DNA of 64,000 bases, taken from the NCBI RefSeq assembly GCF_026168515.1, contig NZ_CP093443.1, positions 3,968,001 to 4,032,000 on the forward strand, read 5' to 3'. Below the pieces are notes generated by a model that had not been told where the DNA came from, made no database searches, and worked only from the letters and a program-made list of their open reading frames with translations. How positions within the stretch are numbered: position 1 is the stretch's first letter; each line of letters opens with the position of its first letter. Shown here piece after piece: positions 18,506 to 28,311 of this stretch. A program made the position numbers and the translations under genes. The DNA is from Brevibacterium spongiae. Its GTDB lineage: Bacteria > Actinomycetota > Actinomycetes > Actinomycetales > Brevibacteriaceae.

Positions 18506-20083
18506 ATGAATCGGACAACCCGTGCAACCCACCGTTTCCGCGGCGTCGTGGCAGGCATCGTCGCCACAGTCATGATGTTCGGTCTCGCAGACCTCATCGC
18601 GCGTGCCTTCACCCCGAGCGCCGCACCCCTGCTCACCCTCGGTCAGGCGATCATCCCACTGGCTCCCCCGGCGGCGATCAAACCCGTCATCGCCCTGTTC
18701 GGCGACAACGACAAACTCGTCCTCGTCCTCTCCACCGGCCTCGGTGCGATCATCCTCGCCGGTCTCATCGGAGCACTGGCGGTTTCCCGCCGGCGTCTGG
18801 CCACGACACTGCTGGTCGTCGCCGGGCTCGTCCCAGTCATCGTCATCATCATCCGCCCCGAAGCGGGTGCCATCGACGTCATTCCTACGCTCATCGGCAT
18901 TGCGGCGGGTGTCGCGGTCTTCCTACTTCTGCTGCGCTTCGGGGTACCGGCAACCCACGCCGAGGCGACCGACAGTCCCGATGTCGCGCGCGGTTCGCGA
19001 ACCTCGGAATCTTTGAGCCGCCGCCGTTTCTTCGGCCTCGCCGGTGCCATCGGCGCCATCGGGGCCGTCACCATCGCCGCCGGCCAGACCCTCGTCTCTC
19101 TTACACAGGAAGCCGGAGCAGCGGTGGCCAAACTGGTTCTGCCCACCCCTGCGAAGAAGGCGGCCGCGATTCCCGCCGCCGCGAGCACCGACCTCGACGG
19201 CACGGTCCCCTTCGTCACCGAAGCGAAGGACTTCTACCGCATCGACACGGTGCTCTCACCACCGGTCATCGACCCGGAACAGTGGTCCCTGCGCATCCAC
19301 GGCATGGTCGAAGAGGAGGTGACCCTGACGATGGACGACGTCCTCGACCTGCCGCAGGAAGAACACCACATCACGCTCACCTGCGTGTCCAATCCCGTCG
19401 GCGGGGACCTCGTCGGAAACGCGACCTGGCTCGGATATCCCGTGCGTGATCTCCTCGCCCGAGCACGCCCGAACTCGCAAGCCGATATGGTCCTCTCCCA
19501 CTCCTTCGATGGATTCACCGCCTCGACCCCGATCGGTGCACTGACCGATGACCGCGCCGCCCTCCTGGCGGTGGGAATGAACGGCGAACCGCTCACCCCG
19601 ATCCACGGCTTCCCCGCCCGCCTCGTCGTTCCCGGGCTCTACGGCTTCGTTTCCGCGACGAAATGGGTGACCGAACTCGAGGTCACCCGCTTCGATGAGA
19701 AGACCGCCTACTGGACCGACCGCGGGTGGGATGCCAAGGCCCCCATCCTCGTCGCTTCGCGCATCGAGGTCCCCAAGCCGCTGGCCAAGGTCCCTGCTGG
19801 GGACATCCGAGTCGGCGGCACCGCCTGGGCGCAGCGTGCAGGGATCGACCGCGTCGAGGTCAAGCTCGACGACGGCGAATGGACGCAGGCGGATCTGGCC
19901 GAGGAGGTCACGATCGACACCTGGCGACAGTGGCGGACCGAATTCGCCGAGGTGGCCGCGGGGTCACATACCCTCACCGTGCGTGCCACGGACAAGGACG
20001 GCACAGTGCAGACAGCGAAACGTCGGGATTCGATCCCGAACTCGGCCACCGGGCACCACCACATCCAATTCCGCGTCGAATGA
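18506..20083 (+). CDS. Membrane-anchored sulfite-oxidase-like molybdopterin oxidoreductase
   Basis: A 525-residue protein. Residues 8-160 hold about four membrane helices. A twin-arginine-like motif [13 protein letters not shown] near 170 precedes a fifth helix. The rest is a sulfite-oxidase/YedY-type Moco domain with the molybdenum ligand Cys293 ([17 protein letters not shown]), and a C-terminal Ig-like dimerisation domain. The catalytic part should face outside. The substrate may be sulfite, a sulfoxide or another oxidised group. The start at 18506 is chosen over the in-frame ATG at 18497, which overlaps the -10 element. It heads the SigK locus, and the fasciclin gene downstream has the same type of promoter. 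Confidence 0.85.
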   Translation: MNRTTRATHRFRGVVAGIVATVMMFGLADLIARAFTPSAAPLLTLGQAIIPLAPPAAIKPVIALFGDNDKLVLVLSTGLGAIILAGLIGALAVSRRRLATTLLVVAGLVPVIVIIIRPEAGAIDVIPTLIGIAAGVAVFLLLLRFGVPATHAEATDSPDVARGSRTSESLSRRRFFGLAGAIGAIGAVTIAAGQTLVSLTQEAGAAVAKLVLPTPAKKAAAIPAAASTDLDGTVPFVTEAKDFYRIDTVLSPPVIDPEQWSLRIHGMVEEEVTLTMDDVLDLPQEEHHITLTCVSNPVGGDLVGNATWLGYPVRDLLARARPNSQADMVLSHSFDGFTASTPIGALTDDRAALLAVGMNGEPLTPIHGFPARLVVPGLYGFVSATKWVTELEVTRFDEKTAYWTDRGWDAKAPILVASRIEVPKPLAKVPAGDIRVGGTAWAQRAGIDRVEVKLDDGEWTQADLAEEVTIDTWRQWRTEFAEVAAGSHTLTVRATDKDGTVQTAKRRDSIPNSATGHHHIQFRVE

Positions 20084-20125
20084 GCCCGCAGCCGCCTCGG
20101 CGAAGAGATTCTCAAGATTTCTTCC

Positions 20126-20160
20126 CCATCCACCCATCCGAACCGAGCACCGCACCGAAT
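20126..20160 (+). promoter_or_regulatory. SigK-type promoter of the fasciclin gene
   Basis: CCATCC at 20134-20139, 15-nt spacer, CCGAAT at 20155-20160. A second CCATCC lies at 20126-20131, too far away to be the -35 element. The transcript would have a leader of about 70 nt ending in AGGAGAAGAACA before the ATG. Confidence 0.7.
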
Positions 20161-20238
20161 ACCCAGTACACAGCGAGCAATGGAGATCACTTCACAGCTG
20201 TGCGCGAATACGCATCACTGTTGATTAGGAGAAGAACA

Positions 20239-20931
20239 ATGAAGACACTGCTTCGCACACGCACCGCCACCATCCTCTCGGCCGGCGCCATCGGCCTCCT
20301 GGCACTGAGCGGCTGCGGAATGGATTCCGGTTCCGGCGGGGAGGAGTCCGGTTCGGAATCGGGCAGCTCCGAATCCCAGCCCGCTGACTCGGGCGAGTCC
20401 GAGATGCCCGACGAGTCCGGCGACTCCTCCATGGCCGATTCCGACCTCGTCGGCAAGGGCTGCTCGACCTACGCCGAGGAGAACCCGGACGGAGCCGGCT
20501 CTGTCGAGGGAATGGGCCAGGACCCGGTGGCCACTGCCGCCTCGAACAACCCGATGCTCACGACCCTGACCAAGGCTGTCTCGGGCAAGCTCAACCCCGA
20601 TGTCGACCTCGTCGACACCCTCAACAGCGACGAGTTCACGGTCATCGCCCCGGTCGACGACGCCTTCGCCGATGTGCCCAAGGACGACCTCGACGCCCTG
20701 GCCAAGGACTCGGACCAGCTGACGAAGGTCCTGACCTACCACGTCATCCCCGGACAGCTCTCCCCCGATGAGATCGCCGGTGAACACGAGACCGTCGAAG
20801 GTTCGAAGGTGAAGATCTCCGGTGAGGGCGAGGACATGAAGTTCGACGATGCCGGACTGGTCTGCGGCGGAGTCAAGACCGCCAACGCCACGGTCTACAT
20901 GGTCGACGCCGTGATGATGCCCAAGAAGTGA
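20239..20931 (+). CDS. Fasciclin-domain lipoprotein (MPT70/MPT83-like)
   Basis: A 230-residue exported lipoprotein: signal peptide with lipobox LLALSGCG (Cys about 26), a Ser/Glu/Asp-rich linker to about residue 70, then one FAS1 domain. FAS1 marks are [41 protein letters not shown] and the closing [14 protein letters not shown]70 and MPT83 of Mycobacterium tuberculosis share this architecture and are SigK targets. It likely acts at the cell surface in adhesion or stress response. AGGAGAAG precedes the ATG. The gene stands directly upstream of sigK. Confidence 0.9.
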   Translation: MKTLLRTRTATILSAGAIGLLALSGCGMDSGSGGEESGSESGSSESQPADSGESEMPDESGDSSMADSDLVGKGCSTYAEENPDGAGSVEGMGQDPVATAASNNPMLTTLTKAVSGKLNPDVDLVDTLNSDEFTVIAPVDDAFADVPKDDLDALAKDSDQLTKVLTYHVIPGQLSPDEIAGEHETVEGSKVKISGEGEDMKFDDAGLVCGGVKTANATVYMVDAVMMPKK

Positions 20932-20968
20932 CCGGAGAGTCCACAGCGAGAGAACACCACGATGCAGT

Positions 20969-21009
20969 GGCCGGGAACCGATCAGCAGCAACAGGATCGG
21001 CTCCCGGCC
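20969..21009 (+). terminator. Terminator-like hairpin after the fasciclin gene
   Basis: Stem 20969-20983 with 20995-21009, 14 of 15 pairs matched, 11-nt loop, followed by GCTTTCGGTTCC. It lies in the 228-bp gap before sigK, so sigK is probably transcribed separately. The rest of the gap shows no SigK-type promoter. Confidence 0.6.
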
Positions 21010-21159
21010 GCTTTCGGTTCCTCGCCGGTTCGTGCGGCTTCAGGCGAACGTCGATTGACCGTCTCTGCTGCACACGCTCTCACCACTGCACCCACCCCGC
21101 TCGACTCGCTCACCTGGGAAAGGTGTGATCGGTTTCTGCATGCATGGCATGATTGGGCA

Positions 21160-21735
21160 ATGAGTTCTGATCACCAGCCGGCGGATTCCGCCGATCCCGG
21201 CGGTGCCCTGCTGATCCGCATCGCCGAGGGTGACCGGTCCGCATTCGAAGAACTGTTCATCACTCACTCCCGCATCCTCATGGCCGTCATCCTGCGAATC
21301 GTCAAGAGCCGAACACTGGCCGAGGAGGTCCTCCAGGACTGCTTCACCGAGGTGTGGACCCGGTGTTCGGGCTTCGACCCGGGGCGCGGCAGCGGACGGG
21401 CATGGCTGATCACCCTGTGCCGCAGGCGAGCCATCGACTGTGTGCGCAGCGTCCAAGCTCAACAAGACAGAGACTATGCGGACGGGCTCCGCACCACCGC
21501 CGAAGCAGGCGACCAGGTGGAGCAGACCGTCATCGCCCGTGCAGAGTCGGACCGGACCGTCTCGGCTCTGCGGATCCTCCCGGATGAGCAGGCCGAACCG
21601 ATCGTCATGGCCTTCTACCAAGGCATGACCCACACCCAGATCTCTGAGAATCTCCAGGTGCCCCTGGGTACCATCAAGTCACGGATCAGGGACGGAATGA
21701 AGAAGCTGCGAGAAGAGTTGGAGGCAAGCCGATGA
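21160..21735 (+). CDS. sigK: ECF RNA polymerase sigma factor SigK
   Basis: A 191-residue ECF sigma factor. Region 2 spans about 30-95 (LAEEVLQDCFTEVWTRC, then AWLITLCRRRAID) and region 4 about 130-185 (ILPDEQAEPIVMAFYQGMT, then TIKSRIRDGMKKLRE). Assignment as SigK rests on the linked anti-sigma factor, the fasciclin gene and the two CCATCC/CCGAAT promoters upstream. The ATG at 21160 is favoured because protein similarity starts here and CATGAT lies 6 nt upstream. The start codon of the anti-sigma gene overlaps its stop (ATGA). Confidence 0.87.
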   Translation: MSSDHQPADSADPGGALLIRIAEGDRSAFEELFITHSRILMAVILRIVKSRTLAEEVLQDCFTEVWTRCSGFDPGRGSGRAWLITLCRRRAIDCVRSVQAQQDRDYADGLRTTAEAGDQVEQTVIARAESDRTVSALRILPDEQAEPIVMAFYQGMTHTQISENLQVPLGTIKSRIRDGMKKLREELEASR

Positions 21736-22583
21736 GCGCAGATCGTGACTATCTGGCTGCCGGGCTGGCCCTCGGCGGGCTCAGCGACTCAGAACTCACC
21801 GAGGCTCAGGCGCTGGCCGATGCCGACGCCGACTTCCGCGCCGAAGTCGCCGCCTATGCCGACGTGATGGCCGACGCGGCCGAATCCGATGAACCGGTCG
21901 AGGTCAGCTCGGCGACTCAAGAGGCGATTCTGTCGATCCCCGAGAGCCGTGCACAGGAACCGGCTCCGGAGACCTCACCCGTTGTCGAGGCTGAGACTTC
22001 GTCGGTCGCTGCGGATGCCGCCACCGATGAGCCGGCCGCTCCGGCGTCGCTCAGCGAACGTCGGGAGGCACGCCTATCCGATGCCCGCAATGAGGGCCGA
22101 GGTGAGCGGCAATCCGGCCGCGGTTCCTGGCTGCCCTGGGCGGCAGCTGCGGCCGCGATCGTTGTCGCCGCCGGTCTCGGCGGGACCCTCTGGCAGCAGC
22201 AACAGCGGCAGAACGCTCTGGAAGAGGAGCTGGCCGCGACTCAGCAGCAGTTGGATGATTCTGCCCGTCTCATGGAGGCCAGTGATCTGCGTACGCACAC
22301 CGAGAAGCTGCCCGAGGGCGGCTCTGTCACTGTTCTCTCTTCCGAGAGCGAGCAGCTCATCCGCCTCAGCCCCAAAGACATCGGACAGCCACCGGCCGGA
22401 AAGTCGATGCAGATGTGGGTCATCGGTGCCGACGGCCCGGAAAACGCCGGCCTGATGGCGGATGAGCCGGTGACCATCACCGGCGAAAAGTTCACCGACG
22501 GCAGCGTCTTCGGTATCACCGTCGAACCCGAGGGCGGTTCGAAGCAGCCGACCACGGATCCGATCGTCGCCATCGACCTGTAG
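21732..22583 (+). CDS. rskA: Anti-sigma-K factor RskA
   Basis: A 283-residue single-pass membrane protein. The cytoplasmic N-terminus begins with the ASD-type helix (DYLAAGLALGGLSDSELTEAQAL), followed by a long acidic, Ala-rich linker. One membrane helix lies near 132-152 (LPWAAAAAAIVVAAG). A coiled-coil (QQQQRQNALEEELAATQQQL) then leads into the extracellular RskA C-terminal domain. In mycobacteria RskA holds SigK inactive until regulated proteolysis releases it. The four-base overlap with sigK implies translational coupling. Confidence 0.88.
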   Translation: MSADRDYLAAGLALGGLSDSELTEAQALADADADFRAEVAAYADVMADAAESDEPVEVSSATQEAILSIPESRAQEPAPETSPVVEAETSSVAADAATDEPAAPASLSERREARLSDARNEGRGERQSGRGSWLPWAAAAAAIVVAAGLGGTLWQQQQRQNALEEELAATQQQLDDSARLMEASDLRTHTEKLPEGGSVTVLSSESEQLIRLSPKDIGQPPAGKSMQMWVIGADGPENAGLMADEPVTITGEKFTDGSVFGITVEPEGGSKQPTTDPIVAIDL

Positions 22584-22626
22584 GGCCGCGAGGAGTAGGC
22601 TTCGTCGCACCGGCGAAGGAGCTGAC

Positions 22627-23217
22627 ATGTCCGATTTCGAGTGGGACCCGGAGACCTACCTGGCGCTCATGGCCGAGGAGATCCCCGATTACCCGCGCCT
22701 GCAGACCGAGGTGGCAGCTGCGGCGGCCACCGGGGCACCGAGGTCAATCCTCGATCTGGGCGTCGGCAGCGGACTGACAGCACAGCGCGTCCTCGAGGCA
22801 CTCCCGGAGGCCGAGCTGCTCGGCATCGACGCGAGTTCCGAGATGCTCTCCGCTGCCGAGTCGACCCTTGACCCGGAACGCACCCGGTTGCAGCTGGGCC
22901 GCCTCGAAGAATCATTGCCGAAGGGGCCGTTCGACCTGGTCATGTCGACGCTCTCCGTCCATCATCTCGACGGCCCCGGCAAGGCCGACCTCTTCGTCCG
23001 CATCGCGTCGGTGCTCGAGCCCGGCGGGAGGTTCGTCCTCGGTGATCTCGTCGTACCCGCCGACCCAGCGGACGTCGTCACCCCGATCGACTGGATCGAC
23101 GACACCCCCAGTTCGCTCGATGAGCAGCTGACCTGGCTCGCCGAGGCAGGACTGACCACCCACGTGCACTGGCAGCACCGGGATCTGGCCGTCGTCGTCG
23201 CCGAGAAGCAGCGCTGA
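22627..23217 (+). CDS. SAM-dependent class I methyltransferase
   Basis: A 196-residue Rossmann methyltransferase. Motif I is ILDLGVGSG (41-49), the acidic residue of motif II is in LLGIDASSEML, and motif IV is FDLVMSTLSVHHL. Substrate unknown. GAAGGAG lies 6-7 nt before the ATG. It follows rskA by 43 bp and may be read from the same transcript, but nothing ties it to SigK. Confidence 0.82.
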   Translation: MSDFEWDPETYLALMAEEIPDYPRLQTEVAAAAATGAPRSILDLGVGSGLTAQRVLEALPEAELLGIDASSEMLSAAESTLDPERTRLQLGRLEESLPKGPFDLVMSTLSVHHLDGPGKADLFVRIASVLEPGGRFVLGDLVVPADPADVVTPIDWIDDTPSSLDEQLTWLAEAGLTTHVHWQHRDLAVVVAEKQR

Positions 23218-23306
23218 TATCGTCGGCTCCCCTCCTCCACCAGCGGTGGGAGGACTGCATCGCGAATTCCCCACTGCGGCGGATACCGGCCGGGCACGGC
23301 ACTGTC

Positions 23307-23312
23307 TAAGCT
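23307..23312 (+). promoter_or_regulatory. Leaderless-type -10 hexamer of the histidine kinase gene
   Basis: TAAGCT, 6 nt (GGAAGG), then ATG at 23319. The spacer could double as a ribosome binding site. Confidence 0.35.
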
Positions 23313-23318
23313 GGAAGG

Positions 23319-24749
23319 ATGACGGAGGATCAGGCACCTGTGCGAACCACCAAGAGCGATGTCTACATCGTCATTGGCCTGGCCGTGTCGTCAATGCTCT
23401 TCGCAGTGCTCTACAGCGCCTCCAGCATTCAGGTTCTGAAGGCACCTCTGTGGGCTTGCTGCCTCGCATCCGTCCTCCTCACCGCACCCTTGTTGTATCG
23501 GCGCCGGTTTCCGACTCAGAGCGCATTTGCAATCTGCCTCGTCTACTCGGTAGCACTAGTCAACAGCGCCATGGAAATCGGCGTCTCCCAGATCGTCCTG
23601 TTCATGGGAATCTATTCGATCGGACAGTGGCAGCGCAGCCGCAAGGTCGCCTTCTGGTCGCGCTTGCTGCTGTGCATCGGCATGGCGATCCTCTTCACGG
23701 TGTCGCTGACCGTCCAGTATCGGGCTCTCGGCGACTTCACCCTTCTGCAGTTCGCTGCGTCCGGTGGAGTGTCTTTCTTGACGAACGTCGCGTTCTTCGG
23801 TGGAGCATGGCTCTTCGGCAACCGCGCATGGAAGCAACGGAAACTCATGGCCGAGCTTCGCGCGGCCAACGAAGAGGTCCGTGAACAGGAGCAGCAGCTG
23901 ACTCGGCAGGCTCTCGACCTCGAACGCGTCCGCATCGCGCGGGAACTCCACGATGGAGTCGCCCACCATATCGCCGGGGTCGGAATCCACGCCGCTGCCG
24001 CACGTCGCAGCATTGAGAAGAACCCCGCCAAGGCCAAGGAATCGCTCCAGGTCATCGAATCCTCGACCCGCGAGACCGTCGACGAACTCCGCGCCCTCGT
24101 CTACACACTGCGTGACACGGACTCGTCGACCGACGACACCGCCACCAAGGACAATGCGTCTGCTCAGGAAGGACAGGCAGCGGACCACCCGGCCGGAGAT
24201 GCGACGGCGGCGTCGACGAAAGGCAACCCCAGCCTCGGCGATCTTCCGGAACTCATCGAATCGGCCCGACGATTCGACCAAACTGTCGAGTACGCGACGA
24301 TCGGGGAACCTCGCCCCCTCACTCCGATCACCGAGATGTCGATCTATCGCGTCATTCAGGAATCTCTGACCAATTGTTCTCGTTACGCGGGCGCCGGCGC
24401 CGAGGTGGAAGTACGGCTGCGCTACGGCAGCAGTGATCTCGAGGTCGAAGTCAGTGATTCTCACCCGGCAGGCGGTGCGGCCACGTCTGTTTCCGCTGGT
24501 GCCCGGCCCGAAGCCGAGGGACGAACTCAGAGCGAAGGACTGGGATTGGGCATCGTCGGTATGCGGGAGAGGATGAGCGCCCTCGGCGGCAGCCTCGAAG
24601 CGGGCCCGAAGTCACGCGGCGGTTGGCTCGTCCGTGCTCGCATCCCCTATCCACGCAGCACTGTCTGCCCGGACGACCCAGCTTCTTCTGGAACTGCAGA
24701 CCCAGTCACCCACAATCGCCCCGACACCTCTGCGAAGGCATCCATATGA
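23319..24749 (+). CDS. NarL/DesK-type sensor histidine kinase
   Basis: A 476-residue membrane kinase. Five or so helices lie in residues 15-165, with no large extracellular domain, so the signal is probably sensed in or near the membrane. A coiled-coil follows, then the HisKA_3 dimerisation box with phospho-acceptor His211 ([14 protein letters not shown]). The ATPase domain shows N-box residues in [13 protein letters not shown] and a glycine box [13 protein letters not shown]. An unusually long, low-complexity insert (about 268-305, Asp/Thr/Ala-rich) separates the two. The stop codon overlaps the regulator's start. Confidence 0.9.
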   Translation: MTEDQAPVRTTKSDVYIVIGLAVSSMLFAVLYSASSIQVLKAPLWACCLASVLLTAPLLYRRRFPTQSAFAICLVYSVALVNSAMEIGVSQIVLFMGIYSIGQWQRSRKVAFWSRLLLCIGMAILFTVSLTVQYRALGDFTLLQFAASGGVSFLTNVAFFGGAWLFGNRAWKQRKLMAELRAANEEVREQEQQLTRQALDLERVRIARELHDGVAHHIAGVGIHAAAARRSIEKNPAKAKESLQVIESSTRETVDELRALVYTLRDTDSSTDDTATKDNASAQEGQAADHPAGDATAASTKGNPSLGDLPELIESARRFDQTVEYATIGEPRPLTPITEMSIYRVIQESLTNCSRYAGAGAEVEVRLRYGSSDLEVEVSDSHPAGGAATSVSAGARPEAEGRTQSEGLGLGIVGMRERMSALGGSLEAGPKSRGGWLVRARIPYPRSTVCPDDPASSGTADPVTHNRPDTSAKASI

Positions 24750-25402
24750 TCCGAGTCCTTCTCGTCGACGACCAGTCCATGGTCCGCACCGGCTTCCGCA
24801 CGATCCTCGAAAGCGAGGACGGGATCGCCGTTGTCGGCGAGGCCGAGAACGGGCAGATCGCCATCGACAGGGCACTTGAGCTGTCACCCGATGTCATCTG
24901 CATGGATGTGCAGATGCCGGTTATGGATGGGCTCGAGGCGACAGAGGAGATCGTCCGCCGCGGCGCTGCCGGAGCGGTCCTTATGCTCACGACCTTCAAC
25001 CGCGACGACTTCCTGTTTCGTGCACTCGATGCCGGCGCAAGTGGTTTTCTGCTCAAAACCGCCGAGGCCGAGCAGCTCATCGACGCAGTGACCGCCTTGG
25101 CCGCCGGAGACGGCCTGCTCTCCCCCGAGGTCACTCGCCGTGTCATCGAACGATCCGTGTCCACCCCGGAACCTGCGACGCCGACAGCTCCTGAGCTCGA
25201 CCACCTCACCGACCGCGAGCTCGAGGTTCTGCAATTGGTGGCGACCGGGGCCAGCAATTCCGAGATCGCCAACAACCTCTTCGTCGGTGAGGCGACCGTG
25301 AAGACCCACGTGTCGAACCTGCTGTCGAAACTCGGCATCCGCGATCGCATCCACGCAGTGATCTGGGCGTACGAGAACGGCGTGGCGAAGGTCGGGGGCT
25401 AG
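24746..25402 (+). CDS. LuxR/NarL-family response regulator
   Basis: A 218-residue regulator: receiver domain 1-120 with phospho-acceptor Asp54 (CMDVQMP), conserved Thr in LTTFN and Lys in LLKTAE, then a LuxR-type HTH at about 150-210 ([20 protein letters not shown]). It partners the kinase whose gene overlaps it by 4 nt. Targets unknown; no nearby gene is an obvious one. Confidence 0.92.
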   Translation: MIRVLLVDDQSMVRTGFRTILESEDGIAVVGEAENGQIAIDRALELSPDVICMDVQMPVMDGLEATEEIVRRGAAGAVLMLTTFNRDDFLFRALDAGASGFLLKTAEAEQLIDAVTALAAGDGLLSPEVTRRVIERSVSTPEPATPTAPELDHLTDRELEVLQLVATGASNSEIANNLFVGEATVKTHVSNLLSKLGIRDRIHAVIWAYENGVAKVGG

Positions 25403-25478
25403 ACAGGTCGCCACTGCCGTTGGCGCCGTCGCTACTCCCTCTCGCTGCCACCCTATGCCGCCGCCGCGCGGCGAGCAG

Positions 25479-25985
25479 TCAGTCGCCAACGGTGTGGTCG
25501 ATCATCTCGCGCACGATGTCCGCGTGTCCCGCGTGCCGGCTGGTCTCCAGGATCACGTGCAGGTACACCCACCGCAACGTCAGCTCCGAGCCCTGCGGAG
25601 AGTAGTCGAGGCTATGCTGGGCGGCGATCTCTCGGGAGCGGTCGCACTCCGCCTGGTAGGCACCGATGACATCGTCCAGCTTCTCGTCCGGCTCCAACCG
25701 CAGGTCGGCCTCAGGGTCTGCGTCGGTCCACGGCGGTGTCGGCAGTTCCGCTACGGGGATCTGCCCGATCTGCTGGGCGAACCCGCCAATTTCCACCCAC
25801 CGAAGGTGTTTGATCAGGCCGCCGAGGTTGGTGCCGGTCGGAACCGGGCTGCGCCGGGCATCCTCTTCCGAGACGCCGCTGACTTTGCGCACGACGGCGT
25901 CGCGCAGATAGTCCAGGAACGTCTCAAGCTGCTCGCGTTCACTGGCGGCGACTACGCTGCCGAGGATCTCACTCGGTCTCGTCAT
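25479..25985 (-). CDS. DinB-like DUF664 protein
   Basis: A 168-residue four-helix-bundle protein of the DinB/YfiT superfamily, DUF664 branch common in actinobacteria. The metal-site histidines are in LIKHLRWVE and in ILETSRHAGHADIVREMID near the end. Relatives include mycothiol-dependent transferases and hydrolases, so a thiol-linked detoxification role is likely. TATCAT lies 7 nt before the ATG at 25985; an in-frame ATG 12 nt upstream overlaps that hexamer. Confidence 0.85.
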   Translation of the reverse strand: MTRPSEILGSVVAASEREQLETFLDYLRDAVVRKVSGVSEEDARRSPVPTGTNLGGLIKHLRWVEIGGFAQQIGQIPVAELPTPPWTDADPEADLRLEPDEKLDDVIGAYQAECDRSREIAAQHSLDYSPQGSELTLRWVYLHVILETSRHAGHADIVREMIDHTVGD

Positions 25986-25992
25986 GGGCTGA

Positions 25993-25998
25993 ATGATA
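25993..25998 (-). promoter_or_regulatory. Leaderless-type -10 hexamer of the DUF664 gene
   Basis: TATCAT on the minus strand, 7 nt, then ATG. Confidence 0.35.
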
Positions 25999-26151
25999 CT
26001 CGCGTACCGAACCACGCAACAGGGGATATTCGGACTCTTCGCAGGCACCTTCCGACCCCATTTGCACCCTCGATTGCGAAGAGCCGCGATCCCCCTCACG
26101 CAGGGTACCGAATTCACCCTCAAGACTGATCCGCTCGCACCGCGCCTCACA

Positions 26152-26157
26152 TAGCGT
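26152..26157 (+). promoter_or_regulatory. Leaderless-type -10 hexamer of the ABC ATPase gene
   Basis: TAGCGT, 6 nt, then ATG at 26164, with no Shine-Dalgarno sequence. Confidence 0.4.
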
Positions 26158-26163
26158 TGAAGC

Positions 26164-27051
26164 ATGATCACCTTGGAGAACATCAACCGCAGCTTCGGCG
26201 ACAAGCAGGTGCTGCACGACCTCAGCTTCGACATCAGCGACGGCCGGATGACCGGCTTCGTCGGCTCGAACGGCTCGGGCAAGACCACGACCATGCGGAT
26301 CCTCCTCGGCGTTCTCGCCGCGGACTCCGGCCGCATCCTCGTCGACGGTGATCCGATCACGGCACATCACCGCAGTGCGATCGGCTACATGCCCGAGGAG
26401 CGAGGTCTCTACCCGAAGATGCCGATCATCGATCAGCTCGTCTACCTCGCCCGCTTCCACGGCCTCACCCGCCAAGCGGCGATGAAGCGCGGCCTCGACC
26501 TTCTCGAGCAGCTCGACCTCAAGGGCGAACCCACCGATACTCTCGAATCGGTCAGCCTCGGCAATCAGCAGAAGGTCCAGATCGCTGCGGCGCTCATCCA
26601 CGACCCGCAAGCCCTCGTCCTCGACGAACCGTTCTCCGGCCTCGATCCTGCTGCCGTCGAACGCACCCTCGGCGTCCTCACCGCCTTCGCCTCCTCCGGC
26701 GCCCCAGTGCTCTTCTCCAGCCACCAGCTCGACCTCGTCGAACGCCTCGTCGACGATCTCGTCATCATCAACGACGGCCGCCTCGTCGCAGCAGGCACCA
26801 CCGCGGAACTGCGCCGGCAGCGCAGTCTGCCCGAGTGGACGCTGCAGACGGATGCGGACCTCGGCTGGGTGCGTGGTCTGCCCGATATCTCCGTCGTCGA
26901 GCTCGACGGCAATTGGGTCCGGTTCACGGCCCCGAATGCCGATGCCGCCGAGGCGGTCCTGCGCAAAGCGCTCACCGTCTCCTCGGTGTCGTCCTTCGCT
27001 CCGCACGACGTTGCCCTCAACCGTCTCTTCCAGGAGGTCACGCAGGCATGA
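26164..27051 (+). CDS. ABC transporter ATP-binding protein (NatA-like)
   Basis: A 295-residue ATPase. Walker A is GSNGSGKTTT (near 38-47), the signature is SLGNQQKVQ, Walker B is ALVLDEPFSGLDP, and the switch His is in LFSSHQLDLVERL. The Asn and Gln of the LGNQQ-type signature match the NatA / DUF4162-type branch, which also has the C-terminal extension of about 75 residues. It pairs with the permease whose start overlaps its stop (ATGA). Likely exports sodium or a toxic compound. Confidence 0.88.
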   Translation: MITLENINRSFGDKQVLHDLSFDISDGRMTGFVGSNGSGKTTTMRILLGVLAADSGRILVDGDPITAHHRSAIGYMPEERGLYPKMPIIDQLVYLARFHGLTRQAAMKRGLDLLEQLDLKGEPTDTLESVSLGNQQKVQIAAALIHDPQALVLDEPFSGLDPAAVERTLGVLTAFASSGAPVLFSSHQLDLVERLVDDLVIINDGRLVAAGTTAELRRQRSLPEWTLQTDADLGWVRGLPDISVVELDGNWVRFTAPNADAAEAVLRKALTVSSVSSFAPHDVALNRLFQEVTQA

Positions 27052-28190
27052 GCACCACCGAAACGACCACCGCCGCCGACGGCACTCAAGCAGCCCGCGC
27101 CGGCAGCAGCCGAGCCGGATTCACCACCGCGATCGGACTCGTCATCGAACGCGAGATCATGGTCAGGCTGAAGTCGAAAGCTTTCATGGTCTCGACGATC
27201 CTGAGCATCGTCCTCTTCGGCGTACTCGTCGGGGTCTCCGGAGCGCTGCCCTCACTGTTCTCCTCCACGGACAAGGTGGCGGTCACCTCGGCGGGGGCGA
27301 AAGCCGTCGAGGGGATCGACGATATCGAGACCGTCGAAGTGGATGACGTCGACGAGGCAAAAGCCCTGATCAACTCCGAGGAGGTCGAATCCGCCGTCGT
27401 CGAATCGGAGGATTCGCCGACCGGGGTGGCGGTGCTGTCCCTGCGTTCGGCACCGGAATCGCTCATCGGCGCACTCAGTCTCACTCCTGAGGTCGAACTC
27501 CTCGATCCCGATGCCCCGGACCCGGCGCTCACGTACTTCATCGGGCTCGGCCTCGGTCTGGTGTTCTTCATGGCGGCGATGACGTTCGGGAACACGATCG
27601 CCTCGTCCGTGGTGGAGGAGAAGCAGTCGCGGATCGTGGAGATCCTGCTCGCGTCCACCTCGGCACGGGTGCTCATGTTCGGCAAGGTCATCGCGTGTAC
27701 GATCCTCGCCTTCGCGCAGATCGGGCTCACCGCGGTCGCGGTCCTCGCGGGTGCCGCCATCAGCGGAAACGACATGGTGTTGGACAAGGTCGCCGAACCG
27801 ATCGCCTGGTTCGTCCCGCTCTTCATCGTCGGCTTCGTCATGGTCGCCGCCCTCTATGCGGCCGCCGCCTCTATGGTCTCGCGCACCGAGGACCTTCCCT
27901 CGACCAGCACGCCGATCATGATGCTCATCTTCCTGCCCTATATGGGTGTCATCATCTTCTCCTCGAACGAAACGGTCATGGCGGTGCTGTCCTACATTCC
28001 GTTCTCGGCAGCGGTGGCAGTGCCGATGCGCGTCTTTCTCGGCACGATCGAATGGTGGGAACCGCTGGTGTCCCTGCTCATCCTCATCGTCACCACGTTG
28101 CTCGCGCTGCTGCTGGCCACGAGGATCTTCGAGCGCTCGATCCTGAAGTCGGGTCCGAAGCTGTCGTGGGGGCAGGCGCTGAGGCGGTGA
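27048..28190 (+). CDS. ABC-2 permease (NatB-like)
   Basis: A 380-residue permease. One helix lies near residues 43-65. An acidic extracellular domain (about 66-160) follows, then a cluster of five to six helices beginning YFIGLGLGLVFFMAAM. The signature VVEEKQSRIVEILLAS is typical of NatB/YhaP-type ABC-2 permeases. Translationally coupled to its ATPase. Confidence 0.88.
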   Translation: MSTTETTTAADGTQAARAGSSRAGFTTAIGLVIEREIMVRLKSKAFMVSTILSIVLFGVLVGVSGALPSLFSSTDKVAVTSAGAKAVEGIDDIETVEVDDVDEAKALINSEEVESAVVESEDSPTGVAVLSLRSAPESLIGALSLTPEVELLDPDAPDPALTYFIGLGLGLVFFMAAMTFGNTIASSVVEEKQSRIVEILLASTSARVLMFGKVIACTILAFAQIGLTAVAVLAGAAISGNDMVLDKVAEPIAWFVPLFIVGFVMVAALYAAAASMVSRTEDLPSTSTPIMMLIFLPYMGVIIFSSNETVMAVLSYIPFSAAVAVPMRVFLGTIEWWEPLVSLLILIVTTLLALLLATRIFERSILKSGPKLSWGQALRR

Positions 28191-28311
28191 CAGAGCGAGC
28201 ATGCCTGAGATGTCGAAAGTTATCAGCTGAGCTCAAACATGTCCTCGACGGCGAATTTCAGTATCACCGATCCTGACAACATCGGCTGTCACAAAATGGC
28301 AGACTGGAAGC

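Noticed and set aside
20932-21159. SigK autoregulatory promoter directly upstream of sigK
   Set aside because: No CCATCC or CCGAAT pair is present in the gap; the clear signal is a terminator-like hairpin.
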